From Halothiobacillus sp. (GTDB lineage: Bacteria > Pseudomonadota > Gammaproteobacteria > Halothiobacillales > Halothiobacillaceae): a stretch of DNA of 64,000 nucleotides. The stretch spans positions 62,001 through 126,000 of the forward strand of contig JAGXIF010000033.1 in NCBI GenBank assembly GCA_024635755.1. Reading direction: 5' to 3'. This document shows, piece by piece, positions 8,428 through 18,136 of the stretch; within the stretch, counting starts at the first letter, position 1, and each line of letters begins with the position of its first letter. Made by a program: the position numbers and the translations under genes. A model generated the notes under the pieces. It saw only the letters and a list, made by a program, of their open reading frames with translations, was not told where the DNA came from and did not search any database.

Positions 8428-11400
8428 TGTTCGCCGCGGTTGTCCGACACGGCACGCTGGTCACCGTTGTTACCCTGATCATCGCGATCCTGGGGGCGGT
8501 TGCCGCATTGCGGATTCCGGTGCAGATGATCCCGGATCTCGACGTGCGCACCATCACGATCGAGACCCGTTGGCCCGGTGCCACGCCACAGGACATCGAA
8601 AAGGACATCCTGATCGAGCAGGAGCGCTTCCTGCGTAACATCCCGGGCCTGGCGGAGCTCAACGCCACCGCCACCAGCGATGCAGCCGAGATCGAACTGG
8701 AATTTCCCTTCGGAACGGACATCACCGAGGCGTTGATCGAGGTCAACAATGCCTTGAGCCAAGTGCCCGACTACCCGCGCAACGTCGACGAGCCGCGCAT
8801 CGCAGCCACGTCGTTTTCCTCCAATGCCTTCATGTACTTCCGGGTCGCGACGCTGCCGGGCAACCCGCGCGGCCTCGACATCGATCTGATGCGCGATTTC
8901 GTCTACGACGAGGTCCGCCCGCGCATGGAGAGCGTGCCGGGCGTCTCGGAGGTCACCATGCGCGGCGGGGCCGAGCGGCAGATGCAGATCCACGTCGATG
9001 AACGCCAGCTGGCGCGACGCGGACTAACACTGCTCGATCTGCGCGATACCATCCGGGCGCGCAACCAGGACATCTCCGGCGGGGAGTTGGATTCCGGCAA
9101 GCGACGCTATCTCCTGCGTACGGTGGGCCGTTTCGCCAGCGCCGAGGAGCTTGAGCAACTGGTGATCACCCGCAGGGGCGATGCCGTCATCCGGCTGGGT
9201 GACGTGGCGAAGGTCGCCCAAGGCGGTTCGCGTCAGCGAGGGCTCGCCTTTACCAACGGCCAGAAGGTGATCGGCCTGCAGGTACGGCGCGAGAGTGGCT
9301 CGAATGTCATCGACATCAAATGCGCGATGCTTGAGCAGGTCGAGCGCATCAACGAGGAGGTGCTCAAGCCGGCCGGGATGATCCTAGAGCTCAACACCGA
9401 CGATGCCCGCTATGTGCAAGCATCGATTCAGAATGTCTGGGTCAATCTGGGGCTGGGTGCGGCCTTCGCGACGCTGGTGATGTTCCTATTCCTGCGCTCG
9501 ACGCGTGCGACCCTGGTCGGGGTCATCGGCATTCCGCTGTGTGCGATCGCCGCGTTTCTCGGGCTGCTGGTCACTGGCCGGACCATCAACGTCATATCGC
9601 TCGCCGGGGTTGCCTTCGCCATCGGCATGACCGTCGACAACAGCATCGTCGTACTGGAGAACATCGAGCGACTGCGTCGCCGTGGCATGGCCCGTATGGA
9701 ATCCGCCGTCGAGGGTGTGCGAGAGGTCTGGCCGGCGGTGCTCGCCTCGACGGCGACCACGGTGCTGGTCTTCCTGCCGATTCTCTTTATTCAGGAAGAA
9801 GCGGGGCAGTTGTATTCGGATGTGGCCATCGCGATTGCTGCGGCGATCGTCGCCTCCATGTTGGTGGCGGTGATGCTGATTCCGACGCTCAGCGCGCGTC
9901 TGGATTTCGGTCGCGCAGGAAACGAAGGGGTCGCGACGCCGGCGTGGGGAGGGATCATCGAATCCGGCGTGCGCGGCATGATCGGGTCGCGCACGCGGCG
10001 CTGGACCACCATGGCTGTGGTCTTGGCGGTGAACGTGTCGATCGTCGTGTTTCTCACGCCGGCGGCCGAGTATCTCCCCGAGGGGGAAGAACCCAAGACC
10101 TTCGCGGTGATGAACGCGCCGCCGGGCTACAACCTCGACGAGATGGCGCGGATTGCTGAGGAGGTCGAGGCGCACCTCCTGCCGGCGGTCGAGGCGGATC
10201 CAGGTGCCTTCGAGCGAGGCGAGACGCCCGTGCCGCCGCTACGCAATCTGGTCATGCAGGTTCAACCGACCCGGATACGGGTGATCTCGGAGACGATCGA
10301 TCCCAGCCATATCGAGCCGCTAATGACCGAAATCACCCGGTTCTACGAGCAGTATCCGGGGATGCGGGCGTTCGCGGCCAAAGGGTCGATCATCTCGAGC
10401 AATGACGGCGGCACCCGCAGCATTTCGCTGGATATCGCCGGTCCGGACTTGGCGGATATCTACGAGGTCGCCAATCGTGCCTACGAACGGGCCGAGGTGA
10501 TTTTCGATGATCCGCGCATCCAGACCCGTCCCTCGACCCTGGAACTCGCCCAACCGTTGGTCGAGATCCGTCCGGATTGGAACCGTGCCGCGGAGCTGGG
10601 GGTGAGCTTGGAGGCGATCGGCTTTTCCGTCTCGGCCCTCACGGAAGGGGCCTACGTGGACGATTTCTTTCTCGACGACGACAAGATCGACATCTACCTC
10701 TACGGTTCCGGCGGGCGCGACCCGCGTCTGGCGCGACTCGACGAGATCCTGCTGAAAAGCCCCCAGGGTGCCAGCATGCCGTTGTCATCGATCGCGCGCA
10801 TAGACACGCGGGTGGACACCAGTATTGTCCGCCGCGTGGATGGCAAACGAATGGTGACCCTCGACATCATCCCGCCGGATTCTGTGGCCCTGGAGACCGG
10901 CGTCGAGCGAGTTCGCGAGGAACTAGTTGGTCAGATGCGTGCGGCTGGGGAGGTCCCCGCTGGTGTCAGCCTGTCCATCTCCGGGGCGTCCGATCAGCTT
11001 AACGCCACCCGGGAGGCGCTTTCCGGCAATTTCGTGATCGCGCTGGCGATCATCTACCTGCTCCTGGTTGCTATCTTCACCCACTGGCGCTACCCATTGC
11101 TGATCATGACCGCGATTCCGCTCGGCATCGCCGGGGGCATTGCCGGGCTGGCGCTGATGAACCTGGTGGGTGGTCTGCTTCCGGCAATCGGAGTGAAGGC
11201 CATCAGTCAGCCGTTCGACATGATCACCATGCTCGGCTTTCTCATCCTAATGGGGACGGTGGTCAACAATCCGATCCTGCTGATCGAACAGGCCCGACGT
11301 AGCTTTGCCGACAGACGTGACGCGGTGGAGGCGGTGATGGATGCCGTCTCGGTGCGGCTGCGCCCGATCGTGATGACCACGTTGACCACCCTCAGTGGGC

Positions 11401-11567
11401 TCTCGCCGCTGGTGCTCATGCCGGGGGAGGGGACCGAGCTTTATCGTGGGGTCGGGGCGATCGTGATGTTCGGCTTGCTCGGCGCGACCATCGTGACACT
11501 GACCTTCCTGCCCGCCCTGACCGCAACCGTTCTCGGCATCGCGCAACGGCGTGCACGAACGGATTGA
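8427..11567 (+). CDS. RND efflux permease, VDNS/VVNN clade
   Basis: A 1046-residue inner-membrane RND pump with the usual 12-helix, two-large-periplasmic-loop organisation (N-terminal helix, about 300-residue loop, helices 2-6, second loop, helices 8-12). TM4 reads GMTVDNSIVVLENIER near residue 402, so the second Asp of the AcrB-type proton relay (VDD) is Asn. TM10 reads ILMGTVVNNPILLIEQ, replacing the relay Lys. This pattern is shared with a broad RND clade that includes SwrC-like proteins rather than AcrB. It overlaps the adaptor gene and is certainly co-translated with it. Substrate unknown. Confidence 0.92.
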   Translation: MFAAVVRHGTLVTVVTLIIAILGAVAALRIPVQMIPDLDVRTITIETRWPGATPQDIEKDILIEQERFLRNIPGLAELNATATSDAAEIELEFPFGTDITEALIEVNNALSQVPDYPRNVDEPRIAATSFSSNAFMYFRVATLPGNPRGLDIDLMRDFVYDEVRPRMESVPGVSEVTMRGGAERQMQIHVDERQLARRGLTLLDLRDTIRARNQDISGGELDSGKRRYLLRTVGRFASAEELEQLVITRRGDAVIRLGDVAKVAQGGSRQRGLAFTNGQKVIGLQVRRESGSNVIDIKCAMLEQVERINEEVLKPAGMILELNTDDARYVQASIQNVWVNLGLGAAFATLVMFLFLRSTRATLVGVIGIPLCAIAAFLGLLVTGRTINVISLAGVAFAIGMTVDNSIVVLENIERLRRRGMARMESAVEGVREVWPAVLASTATTVLVFLPILFIQEEAGQLYSDVAIAIAAAIVASMLVAVMLIPTLSARLDFGRAGNEGVATPAWGGIIESGVRGMIGSRTRRWTTMAVVLAVNVSIVVFLTPAAEYLPEGEEPKTFAVMNAPPGYNLDEMARIAEEVEAHLLPAVEADPGAFERGETPVPPLRNLVMQVQPTRIRVISETIDPSHIEPLMTEITRFYEQYPGMRAFAAKGSIISSNDGGTRSISLDIAGPDLADIYEVANRAYERAEVIFDDPRIQTRPSTLELAQPLVEIRPDWNRAAELGVSLEAIGFSVSALTEGAYVDDFFLDDDKIDIYLYGSGGRDPRLARLDEILLKSPQGASMPLSSIARIDTRVDTSIVRRVDGKRMVTLDIIPPDSVALETGVERVREELVGQMRAAGEVPAGVSLSISGASDQLNATREALSGNFVIALAIIYLLLVAIFTHWRYPLLIMTAIPLGIAGGIAGLALMNLVGGLLPAIGVKAISQPFDMITMLGFLILMGTVVNNPILLIEQARRSFADRRDAVEAVMDAVSVRLRPIVMTTLTTLSGLSPLVLMPGEGTELYRGVGAIVMFGLLGATIVTLTFLPALTATVLGIAQRRARTD

Positions 11568-11579
11568 ACGCGCACAAAC

Positions 11580-11613
11580 AAAAAGCCCCGAGGGCCATGC
11601 CTCGGGGCTTTTA
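11580..11613. terminator. Rho-independent terminator between RND gene and tRNA-fMet copy 1
   Basis: The stem AAAAGCCCCGAGG/CCTCGGGGCTTTT has a GCCATG loop, with an A-run before it and a T-run after it, so it can work in both directions. It ends the plus-strand efflux operon and the minus-strand tRNA transcript. Confidence 0.9.
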
Positions 11614-11618
11614 ATATC

Positions 11619-11695
<77 letters not shown>

Positions 11696-11709
11696 TCTGT
11701 TGAGTGCGC

Positions 11710-11737
11710 ATTGTACGCAGACTCGTAATCCTGTCAA
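11710..11737 (-). promoter_or_regulatory. Sigma-70 promoter of tRNA-fMet copy 1
   Basis: Read on the minus strand, a perfect -35 TTGACA (11737-11732) and a -10 TACAAT (11715-11710) are separated by 16 bp. A GC-rich discriminator (GCGC) follows, a feature of growth-rate-controlled stable RNA promoters. Confidence 0.85.
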
Positions 11738-11778
11738 GGGAGGATCGACACGAATCTGACATATCGCCCTGTACATGA

Positions 11779-11811
11779 AAAAAGCCCCGAGGCGAGGCCC
11801 CGGGGCTTTCT
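11779..11811 (-). terminator. Rho-independent terminator of tRNA-fMet copy 2
   Basis: On the minus strand the stem AAAGCCCCGGGGC/GCCTCGGGGCTTT has one mismatch and is followed by a T-run. It lies just 3' of tRNA copy 2 and separates the two tRNA units. Confidence 0.85.
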
Positions 11812-11817
11812 TGGATC

Positions 11818-11894
<77 letters not shown>

Positions 11895-11900
11895 AGATGA

Positions 11901-11930
11901 ATTATACATAAATCCGGCCCGAAGTCACAG
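11901..11930 (-). promoter_or_regulatory. Promoter of tRNA-fMet copy 2
   Basis: On the minus strand a perfect TATAAT (11906-11901) lies 7 bp before the mature tRNA 5' end. The upstream -35 is weak (CTGTGA with 18-bp spacing or TGTGAC with 17). The start site would fall almost at the tRNA 5' end. Confidence 0.65.
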
Positions 11931-11938
11931 GATCCTGA

Positions 11939-13993
11939 TTACTTCACCCGCGTACCCGGCGTGGCACCGTCGTCCGGCGAGAGAATATGCAGGTCGGAGC
12001 CGCCGGAACCCGCGGCCAGCACCATCCCCTCCGAAAGGCCGAACTTCATCTTGCGCGGGGCCAGGTTGGCGACCATCACGGTATGCCGCCCGACCAGCGA
12101 GGCGGGATCGTAGGCTGCCTTGATGCCGGCGAACACCTGGCGGGGCTTGTCTTCACCGATATCGAGCGACAGGCGCAGCAACTTGTCCGCCCCCTCGACG
12201 TGGTCGGCCTCGACGATGCGGGCGATGCGCAGGTCGACTGCGCCGAACTGCTTGATGTCGATAGTCTCGGCGATCGGTTCGATCTCGCGCTTCTCGGCCT
12301 TCTCTTTCGGTGCATTTTCACCGGCCTTGGTCTTGGCCTCGTCGGCCGCATCCTGCTTGGCCGCCTCGAGCAGGGCCTCAAGCGAGGGCTCCTCGATCCG
12401 CTGCATCATCGGTTTGAACTTGTTGATCGGGTGATCGAGCAGCGGCTCGGACAGACCCTGCCAGCTCAGCGCCTCGACGTTGAGGAACTCGGCGGCCTTG
12501 GCGGCGAGCTTGGGCAGCACGGGCGAGAGGTAGGTCATCAGCACGGCGAAGGCGTTGATGCCGTCCGTGCAGATCGATTGCACCTCGTTCCGCGTGGCCT
12601 CGTCCTTGGCGAGCACCCACGGCTTGCGCTCGTCGATGTACTGGTTGGAGCGGTCGGCCAGTGCCATGATCTCGCGCATCGCCGCGGAGTACTCGCGGCG
12701 CTCGTAGCGCTCGGCGATGCCGGCAGCCGCGTCGATCATCTCCCGATGGAGTTCCGGGCGCTCGAGTTGGGATGCCAGCCGGCCGTCGAAGTGCTTCTTG
12801 ATGAACCCCGCGCAGCGGCTGGCGATGTTGACCACCTTGCCCACCAGATCGGCATTCACCCGGTAGCGGAAGTCCTCGAGGTTGAGGTCGATGTCGTCGA
12901 TGCCCGAGCCCAGCTTGGCGGCGAAGTAGTAGCGCAGCGCCTCCGGATCGAGATGATCGAGGTAGGTCTTCGCCTTGATGAACGTGCCGCGCGACTTGCT
13001 CATCTTCTCGCCGTTGAGGGTGAGAAAGCCGTGGGCATGGATCGCATTCGGGGTGCGCATGCCGGCGCCCATCAGGGTCGCGGGCCAGAACAGGGTGTGG
13101 AAGTAGGCAATGTCCTTACCGATGAAGTGCACCAGCTCGCTATCGGCATCCTTGCCCCAGAACTCGTCGAATGAGAGTCCCTCGCGACGCGCCAGCTCGA
13201 TGAACGAGCCGATGTAGCCGATCGGCGCGTCCAGCCAGACGTAGAAGAACTTGCCGGGGGCACCGGGGATCTCGAAGCCGAAGTAGGGCGCATCGCGGGA
13301 GATATCCCAGGATTGCAGACCCGACTCGAACCATTCCTGGAGCTTGGCCTTGATCGACGACTGGACTTCGGCGGCGTCGAGCCAGGCTTTCAGTCGGTCG
13401 CCGATCTTGGGCAGGTCGAAGAAGTAGTGCTCCGAGTCGCGCTCGACCGGCGTGGTGCCGGAGAGTACGGACTTCGGATTCTTCAGTTCGATGGGCGAAT
13501 AGGTCGCCCCGCAGACTTCGCAGTTGTCACCGTGCTGGTCATCGGCGCCGCACTTGGGGCAGGTACCCTTGATGAAGCGGTCCGGCAGGAACATCTGCTC
13601 GGTCTCGTCGAAGGCCTGTTTGATGGTTTTGCGACTGATCAGGCCCGCGGCATCGAGCTTGCCGAAGATTTCTTCGGCCATCCGGCGGTTGTCGTCGGTA
13701 TGCGTGCTGCCGAAGTTGTCGAAGCCGATGCCGAAGCCCTGAAAGTCCGCCTCGTGGAGTTGATGGATCTTGGCAATCAGTTCCTCGGGCGTTATGCCTT
13801 CCTGCTTGGCACGCAGCATGATCGGGGTGCCATGCGTGTCATCGGCGCAAACGTAACGGCAGTCGTGACCGAAGAGCTTGTGTGCGCGCACCCAGATATC
13901 CGTCTGGATGGTCTCGATGATGTGGCCGAGGTGCAGCGGGCCGTTGGCGTAGGGCAGGGCGGAAGTAACCAAGATCCGGCGTTTGTTGTCCAT
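11939..13993 (-). CDS. metG: Methionyl-tRNA synthetase
   Basis: A 684-residue class I synthetase that charges both initiator and elongator tRNA-Met. The start at 13993 ([18 protein letters not shown]) is chosen inside a longer frame by family match. HLGH (residues 21-24) and KMSKS (about 329-333) form the ATP site. A CxxC...CxxC zinc knuckle (CPKCG, CEVCG) lies near residues 150-165. The C-terminal 110 residues are an EMAPII/Trbp111-like tRNA-binding domain after an Ala/Lys/Glu-rich linker, as in dimeric MetG. The next features downstream on the same strand are the two initiator tRNA genes. A perfect CCCTGGC/GCCAGGG hairpin sits in the leader at 14043-14059. Confidence 0.98.
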   Translation of the reverse strand: MDNKRRILVTSALPYANGPLHLGHIIETIQTDIWVRAHKLFGHDCRYVCADDTHGTPIMLRAKQEGITPEELIAKIHQLHEADFQGFGIGFDNFGSTHTDDNRRMAEEIFGKLDAAGLISRKTIKQAFDETEQMFLPDRFIKGTCPKCGADDQHGDNCEVCGATYSPIELKNPKSVLSGTTPVERDSEHYFFDLPKIGDRLKAWLDAAEVQSSIKAKLQEWFESGLQSWDISRDAPYFGFEIPGAPGKFFYVWLDAPIGYIGSFIELARREGLSFDEFWGKDADSELVHFIGKDIAYFHTLFWPATLMGAGMRTPNAIHAHGFLTLNGEKMSKSRGTFIKAKTYLDHLDPEALRYYFAAKLGSGIDDIDLNLEDFRYRVNADLVGKVVNIASRCAGFIKKHFDGRLASQLERPELHREMIDAAAGIAERYERREYSAAMREIMALADRSNQYIDERKPWVLAKDEATRNEVQSICTDGINAFAVLMTYLSPVLPKLAAKAAEFLNVEALSWQGLSEPLLDHPINKFKPMMQRIEEPSLEALLEAAKQDAADEAKTKAGENAPKEKAEKREIEPIAETIDIKQFGAVDLRIARIVEADHVEGADKLLRLSLDIGEDKPRQVFAGIKAAYDPASLVGRHTVMVANLAPRKMKFGLSEGMVLAAGSGGSDLHILSPDDGATPGTRVK

Positions 13994-14204
13994 GCGGTGC
14001 ATTCGTCTGTGGGCCTGTGGCTTTGATCGGCCGGCCTGCCGCCCCTGGCCAAGCCAGGGCGGGCGGAGCAAACGCTCACGCGGCCGGCGTCATTGGTGAT
14101 TCGAGGCGCGGCAGTTTAGCATGCAGCCTTGCCCCGAATTTCCCAGCGTTTCACGATTCATGCGTGACAACCCGCCACATTTCTTTGCCAGGATGCCCGA
14201 CTGC

Positions 14205-15206
14205 ATGCGTATCGCAATTGTCGCTCCCGACCTCCCGGACGAGGTCATACCCACGTTTCCCGCCCTGACCGACGCCTCCCGCGCCCGCCCGGGTCTCAAG
14301 ATCAGCGTGCTCACCGGCCCGCAGGCCGCGCCCTGGTTCCGGCGCCACCCGGCGGTGGACGAGGTGATTGTCTTCGATCTCGAGAGGCTGCCCGGTTCGC
14401 GATGGACACCCAGCGGCTGGCATACCCGCCGGGCGTGGAAGCAATTGCTCCAGGCGCACCCGCAGCTGAACGAGGCGCAGTTCGTGGTCGACGCCTTCGG
14501 GCGCCCGGCGACCTTGGCCGCCGCCAGGCGTCTGCCGGTGAAATCCGTGGGTATTGCTCGACCCTCGAAAGGCAAAATGCCGGCACGTCAGCCCTACGAT
14601 TCCCAGTATCCGGTGCCCGAGGACCTGCACCGCATTCAAGCCGTGCGGGTGCTGCTGGCGGCCGTGCTCGAGTACTCCCTTCACGATCTCAACCCCGATT
14701 ACGGGCTGAACATCGAGGCCGAGCCGGTGGTCACCGACCTGTTGCTCGATGTGCGAGGCCTGCCCTTCGATGAATCCGGCCGGGAATTGATCCGCCGGCG
14801 CCTTGATGAAACCGGCGTGGTGATTGATGACGTCGAACAGCATCCGCCCGCGGATCCGGCGGAATTTCAACGGCGCCTGACCCAAAGCCGCTACGTGCTT
14901 GCCGGGAACAACCTTACGGGGTGGTTCGCTGCCGCCCTGGGCATTCCGGGTGTCTGCGTCTGTGATGACGACGAGGCGCAATACCGCGGCGTGATCTCCA
15001 CGCGGCGCTCGCGCCAGAAGCTGATCAACGTGGACAAGCGACCCATGAACCAGCCGGAAATCGTGGTCGAGTCGATCATCCAAGTCATCACGCGCGGCGA
15101 GGCCCCGATCGAGCTGCCCACGGACGATATCGGCGAGGCAGGGCAAACCCACGAGGCTGATCAGGCCCCTGCCGACGTGGCGACGAACGGGTCGCGGGCG
15201 CAGTGA
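14205..15206 (+). CDS. Divergent GT9-like (heptosyltransferase-family) protein
   Basis: A 333-residue protein using the ATG at 14205; the frame is open from 14121. The N-terminus MRIAIVAPDLPDEVIPTFPAL aligns in pattern with the heptosyltransferase N-terminus (MRILIVKxSSLGDVVHTLPAL). HRIQAVRVLLAAVLEY and DYGL recall WaaC-type proteins. The C-terminal nucleotide-sugar site is divergent: instead of a D-S-G-x-x-H-x-A loop there is LAGNNLTGWFAAALGIPGVCV. The family assignment is moderate and the donor and acceptor are unknown. The stop overlaps the murB GTG start (GTGA), placing it in an envelope-related operon. Confidence 0.6.
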   Translation: MRIAIVAPDLPDEVIPTFPALTDASRARPGLKISVLTGPQAAPWFRRHPAVDEVIVFDLERLPGSRWTPSGWHTRRAWKQLLQAHPQLNEAQFVVDAFGRPATLAAARRLPVKSVGIARPSKGKMPARQPYDSQYPVPEDLHRIQAVRVLLAAVLEYSLHDLNPDYGLNIEAEPVVTDLLLDVRGLPFDESGRELIRRRLDETGVVIDDVEQHPPADPAEFQRRLTQSRYVLAGNNLTGWFAAALGIPGVCVCDDDEAQYRGVISTRRSRQKLINVDKRPMNQPEIVVESIIQVITRGEAPIELPTDDIGEAGQTHEADQAPADVATNGSRAQ

Positions 15207-16318
15207 ACGATCCGGATGCCGCGGCGCCGGGGTCGGGCCATGAGCCGGGGCATGGGGCCGCGTTCGAGTGGCAACGTGATCTCCCGGTCGGCAACACGCT
15301 GCACCTGCCGGCAGCGGCCCGCTACGCCCTGGTTCTCCACCAGACCGCCCCGTCGCTGTTCGAGCACAAGGCAATTGCCGACTGGCTCACCGATCGCCAG
15401 ACCCTGGTGGTGGGCGGTGGATCGAACCTGGTGTTCGTCACGCCCGCAATCCAGCAGGCGGTTCGCGTGGATGCGGCCGGGTGGTGGATCGACCGGGAGG
15501 GCGAACAGTTCGTCGACATTGCCGTCGAGGCGGGCAAGGGACTGGATGACCTCGTGCGGGAAACTGCCCGGCGGGCCTGGTTCGGCCTGGAGGCGCTGGC
15601 CGAAATCCCCGGCAGCGTTGGTGCAGCGCCAGTGCAGAACGTTGGGGCCTATGGCACCGAGATAGGCGAGCACGTCCGCTGGGTGGAGGCGTTCGATCGA
15701 GACGAAGCGCGAATTGTGCGGCTGACTGCCCGAGAGTGCCGGTTTGGCTATCGCCAGAGCCGCTTCAAGCGAGAACCCGGCCGCTGGCTCATTCTTCGCG
15801 TCGGCCTGCGGCTGCACAGGCAAGCTCCCGACCACTGGCCGGAAACGCGGTACCCGGGCGTGGCCGAGGCGCTCGCGGACTGGTCCTGCCGGTCGGGCCA
15901 GCCGATCACGTCGATCGCTCCCGATGCCTTTGCTGAGCTGATTACCGCGATCCGCCGAAGCAAGCTGCCCGATTGGCGCCAGGGCTTGCCGGGGAGTGTC
16001 GGCAGTTTCTTTCAGAACCCGGTTATATCCATTGACATGGCCGACCGCCTGACAAGCCGTTGGTCCGATATGCCGCGTTTTCCGACGCCCGGCGCGGACG
16101 GGCAGGTCAAGTTGTCCGCCGGCTGGCTGATCGAGCAGTGCGGCTGGAAGGGCTACCGGGACGATGGCGTGGGGGTATCTCCCAACCATGCACTGGTCTT
16201 GATGCACTACGGCGGCGCCGACGGGCAGGCGTTCTGGTCACTGGCCTGTCGAATCCGAGAGTCCGTCGACCGCACGTTCGGGATTGCCCTGGACCCGGAG
16301 CCCAGGATCGTCGAATAA
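15203..16318 (+). CDS. murB: UDP-N-acetylenolpyruvoylglucosamine reductase
   Basis: A 371-residue FAD flavoenzyme that reduces UDP-GlcNAc-enolpyruvate to UDP-MurNAc with NADPH, the second committed step of peptidoglycan synthesis. The FAD-binding stretch is TLVVGGGSNLVF, then EALAEIPGSVGAAPVQNVGAYG. The catalytic proton donor Ser (about residue 268) lies in GSVGSFFQNPVIS. Length and the Tyr-containing insert are of the E. coli type I class. An N-terminal extension of about 25 residues precedes the fold. It starts at a GTG overlapping the upstream stop. Confidence 0.95.
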   Translation: MNDPDAAAPGSGHEPGHGAAFEWQRDLPVGNTLHLPAAARYALVLHQTAPSLFEHKAIADWLTDRQTLVVGGGSNLVFVTPAIQQAVRVDAAGWWIDREGEQFVDIAVEAGKGLDDLVRETARRAWFGLEALAEIPGSVGAAPVQNVGAYGTEIGEHVRWVEAFDRDEARIVRLTARECRFGYRQSRFKREPGRWLILRVGLRLHRQAPDHWPETRYPGVAEALADWSCRSGQPITSIAPDAFAELITAIRRSKLPDWRQGLPGSVGSFFQNPVISIDMADRLTSRWSDMPRFPTPGADGQVKLSAGWLIEQCGWKGYRDDGVGVSPNHALVLMHYGGADGQAFWSLACRIRESVDRTFGIALDPEPRIVE

Positions 16319-16621
16319 CCAACCGTTTCCACGAGCCCGGTTGTCGCCTGAGGTGTGTTTCATGGGGCGGCCACGCAAGAAGGCTGGCAGCCCGGTCACC
16401 AGTTGATCGTCCCGCCGCCGTTCACCACCGAAGGCGGGAGCGACGCATCGAGGAAGGGTTACGGGTGCACCGACTGGTATTTCTAGTCAGAGGTCGCTCT
16501 AAAAGTGCCGGCAAACTTGGCCCAGAGCAACGACAACCCGGGTGAATATGACGTGCCCTTGAAAGTTGGACACCAATCCAACTGACAGGGGGGTGTTGAG
16601 CCTATTGCACCAACTGCAGGA
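16319..16621. other. 303-bp gap with no intact gene
   Basis: No intact gene is visible. One plus-strand frame, beginning near 16359 (FHGAATQEGWQPGHQLIVPP), reads with protein-like composition but has TAG and TGA stops, so it may be a decayed gene end. Two small hairpins occur: AGTTGGA-CACCAA-TCCAACT (about 16565-16584) and GGATCA-GGGC-TGATCC at the end of the next gene. Neither has a good T-run. Origin unknown. Confidence 0.4.
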
Positions 16622-18097
16622 TCAGGGCTGATCCTTGCCATGCTTGCGGGCAATCTCCGCATCAAGCAGGGCATCGATGTCATCGAGGTCGGATTCCTCG
16701 GCCGTTTCGTTGTCGACCTTGTCTTCCTCGGGTATCTCCACTTCGTCGAGATCGATGACCGAGTCGTCGTCGTCAGTGTCTTCACGTCGTTGGGCGTCGG
16801 GCTGATCCAGATCGATTTCCTCGGTCTCAGACACGGTGTCCTTCTCGCCCGCCTGGCTGTCCTCCGGGGCGGGCGTTGCTTGCCCGGTTTCGCCCCCTAC
16901 GTTCTCGCTGGTAGCGGGGGATGACGCTTGCTCGGCGTTGTCCCCGCCGATTTCCTCCTCGGGTTTCTCGGCAGGACCATCGGCCGCAGCCTGGCTGCCT
17001 TGGGCGCGCGTCTCGGGCAATTCCGCCGCGGCTGCCTCGTCGGCCGCCGGCTCTTCGCTCCCGGACTCCTCCTGGCTGGACTCGGTGTCGCTCGAGGAGG
17101 CTGGCTCGGTCTGGGCTTGGGCAATCAGGTCATCGATATCTTCATCGCCTCCGGCCTGAGCCGGTTGCTCAGGCGGTTCGGTGGCATCGTCTGAACTCGG
17201 CAACGTATCAGTAGCCGGCAGTTCAGACGGTTCTTGCTCCGCGTCACTGGGTTCGGCGCTCTGATCGGCCTGGGCGCTGTCATCTGCGCTGCTTTCCGGC
17301 TGTTTCGGCTGGGCGGGGGCCGTGTCCTGTGAGGCACCGGCATCATCGAAACTCGACTCCTCGGTCTCGGTACCAGCGCTTTGCCCACCCTGGTCCGCAT
17401 CCTCGGCATGAACTGAGGGGGTCGCGACCAGGTCCTCGCTGACGAGGTCCTGGGCGCGGCGACGGGCAGTTTCGCAATCGGCACCCGCATCCATCTCGTC
17501 GAGCATGACAATCGCTTGCAGGAGCGTGGATACGCGCGGTTCCTTGTCGTAGTCGAATTTGCGCCCGTATTCGCGGACCATGATATTGACCGTCTCGAGG
17601 GATTCGCCGAGTTGTTTGGCTTGGCGCTCGCCGGTTTCGCGCAAGTCGGCAACAGTCCTCTCGAGTTCGCCCATGCGAGGGTCGGCCTCGTCGTTCTTCG
17701 ATTCACACTGCGCGAGCGCCAGATTGAGAACCTGCTCCAGGTCGGCCTGACGGACCTGAAGCAGGCTGCGGGCGACGCCCGAGAGTTCGTATCGCTTGGG
17801 TTCCAGCCAAGGCTCGACCAGTGCCTCGATCGCATCCAGCGAACGCTCGGCGTATTCGCTACGTTGCGCCTCGTCGAGTTCAATCTCCGGCCAGATGCGC
17901 TTGACTTGGCGTTCGACCATCTCCTCGCTGGCCCGAGCGATGGGGTCTCGATCATCGAGCAATCGCTCGGCCGCGTCGGTATGCCGGCGTTGGCCCCGCC
18001 AGACGAGGATGGCCAGGATCACCGTGAGTACGACAAATCCCGCCAACAGTTCGGTTGCGATGATGGCCCAGTCTGAGCTGAGGAAGTAATCCAGCAT
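16622..18097 (-). CDS. Membrane-anchored protein with long acidic tail, uncharacterised
   Basis: I do not recognise the family of this 491-residue protein. An N-terminal membrane helix (WAIIATELLAGFVVLTVILAILVW, about 10-33) is followed by RGQRR, predicting a cytoplasmic body. Residues 45-220 are helical and charged, with a probable coiled coil (MGELERTVADLRETGERQAKQLGE). Residues 230-480 are low-complexity, rich in Glu, Asp, Ser, Ala and Gln. Within the tail DIDDLIAQA and, at the end, DLDDIDALLDAEIARK look like repeated short linear motifs, with two IDLD motifs between them. It lies 39 bp after the VWA gene on the same strand, so they form a likely two-gene operon. Confidence 0.7.
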   Translation of the reverse strand: MLDYFLSSDWAIIATELLAGFVVLTVILAILVWRGQRRHTDAAERLLDDRDPIARASEEMVERQVKRIWPEIELDEAQRSEYAERSLDAIEALVEPWLEPKRYELSGVARSLLQVRQADLEQVLNLALAQCESKNDEADPRMGELERTVADLRETGERQAKQLGESLETVNIMVREYGRKFDYDKEPRVSTLLQAIVMLDEMDAGADCETARRRAQDLVSEDLVATPSVHAEDADQGGQSAGTETEESSFDDAGASQDTAPAQPKQPESSADDSAQADQSAEPSDAEQEPSELPATDTLPSSDDATEPPEQPAQAGGDEDIDDLIAQAQTEPASSSDTESSQEESGSEEPAADEAAAAELPETRAQGSQAAADGPAEKPEEEIGGDNAEQASSPATSENVGGETGQATPAPEDSQAGEKDTVSETEEIDLDQPDAQRREDTDDDDSVIDLDEVEIPEEDKVDNETAEESDLDDIDALLDAEIARKHGKDQP

Positions 18098-18136
18098 GTA
18101 TGCTTTTCCCTAGAGTGGTCTTTTCCGGCGGGCCGA

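Noticed and set aside
14151-16207. 407- and 348-residue minus-strand ORFs
   Set aside because: Antisense to the GT9-like and murB genes, which have good starts and motifs.
16555-16590. Inverted repeat in the 16.3-16.6 kb gap as an insertion-sequence end
   Set aside because: Only a 7-bp stem, with no partner end, target duplication or transposase fragment that I can recognise.
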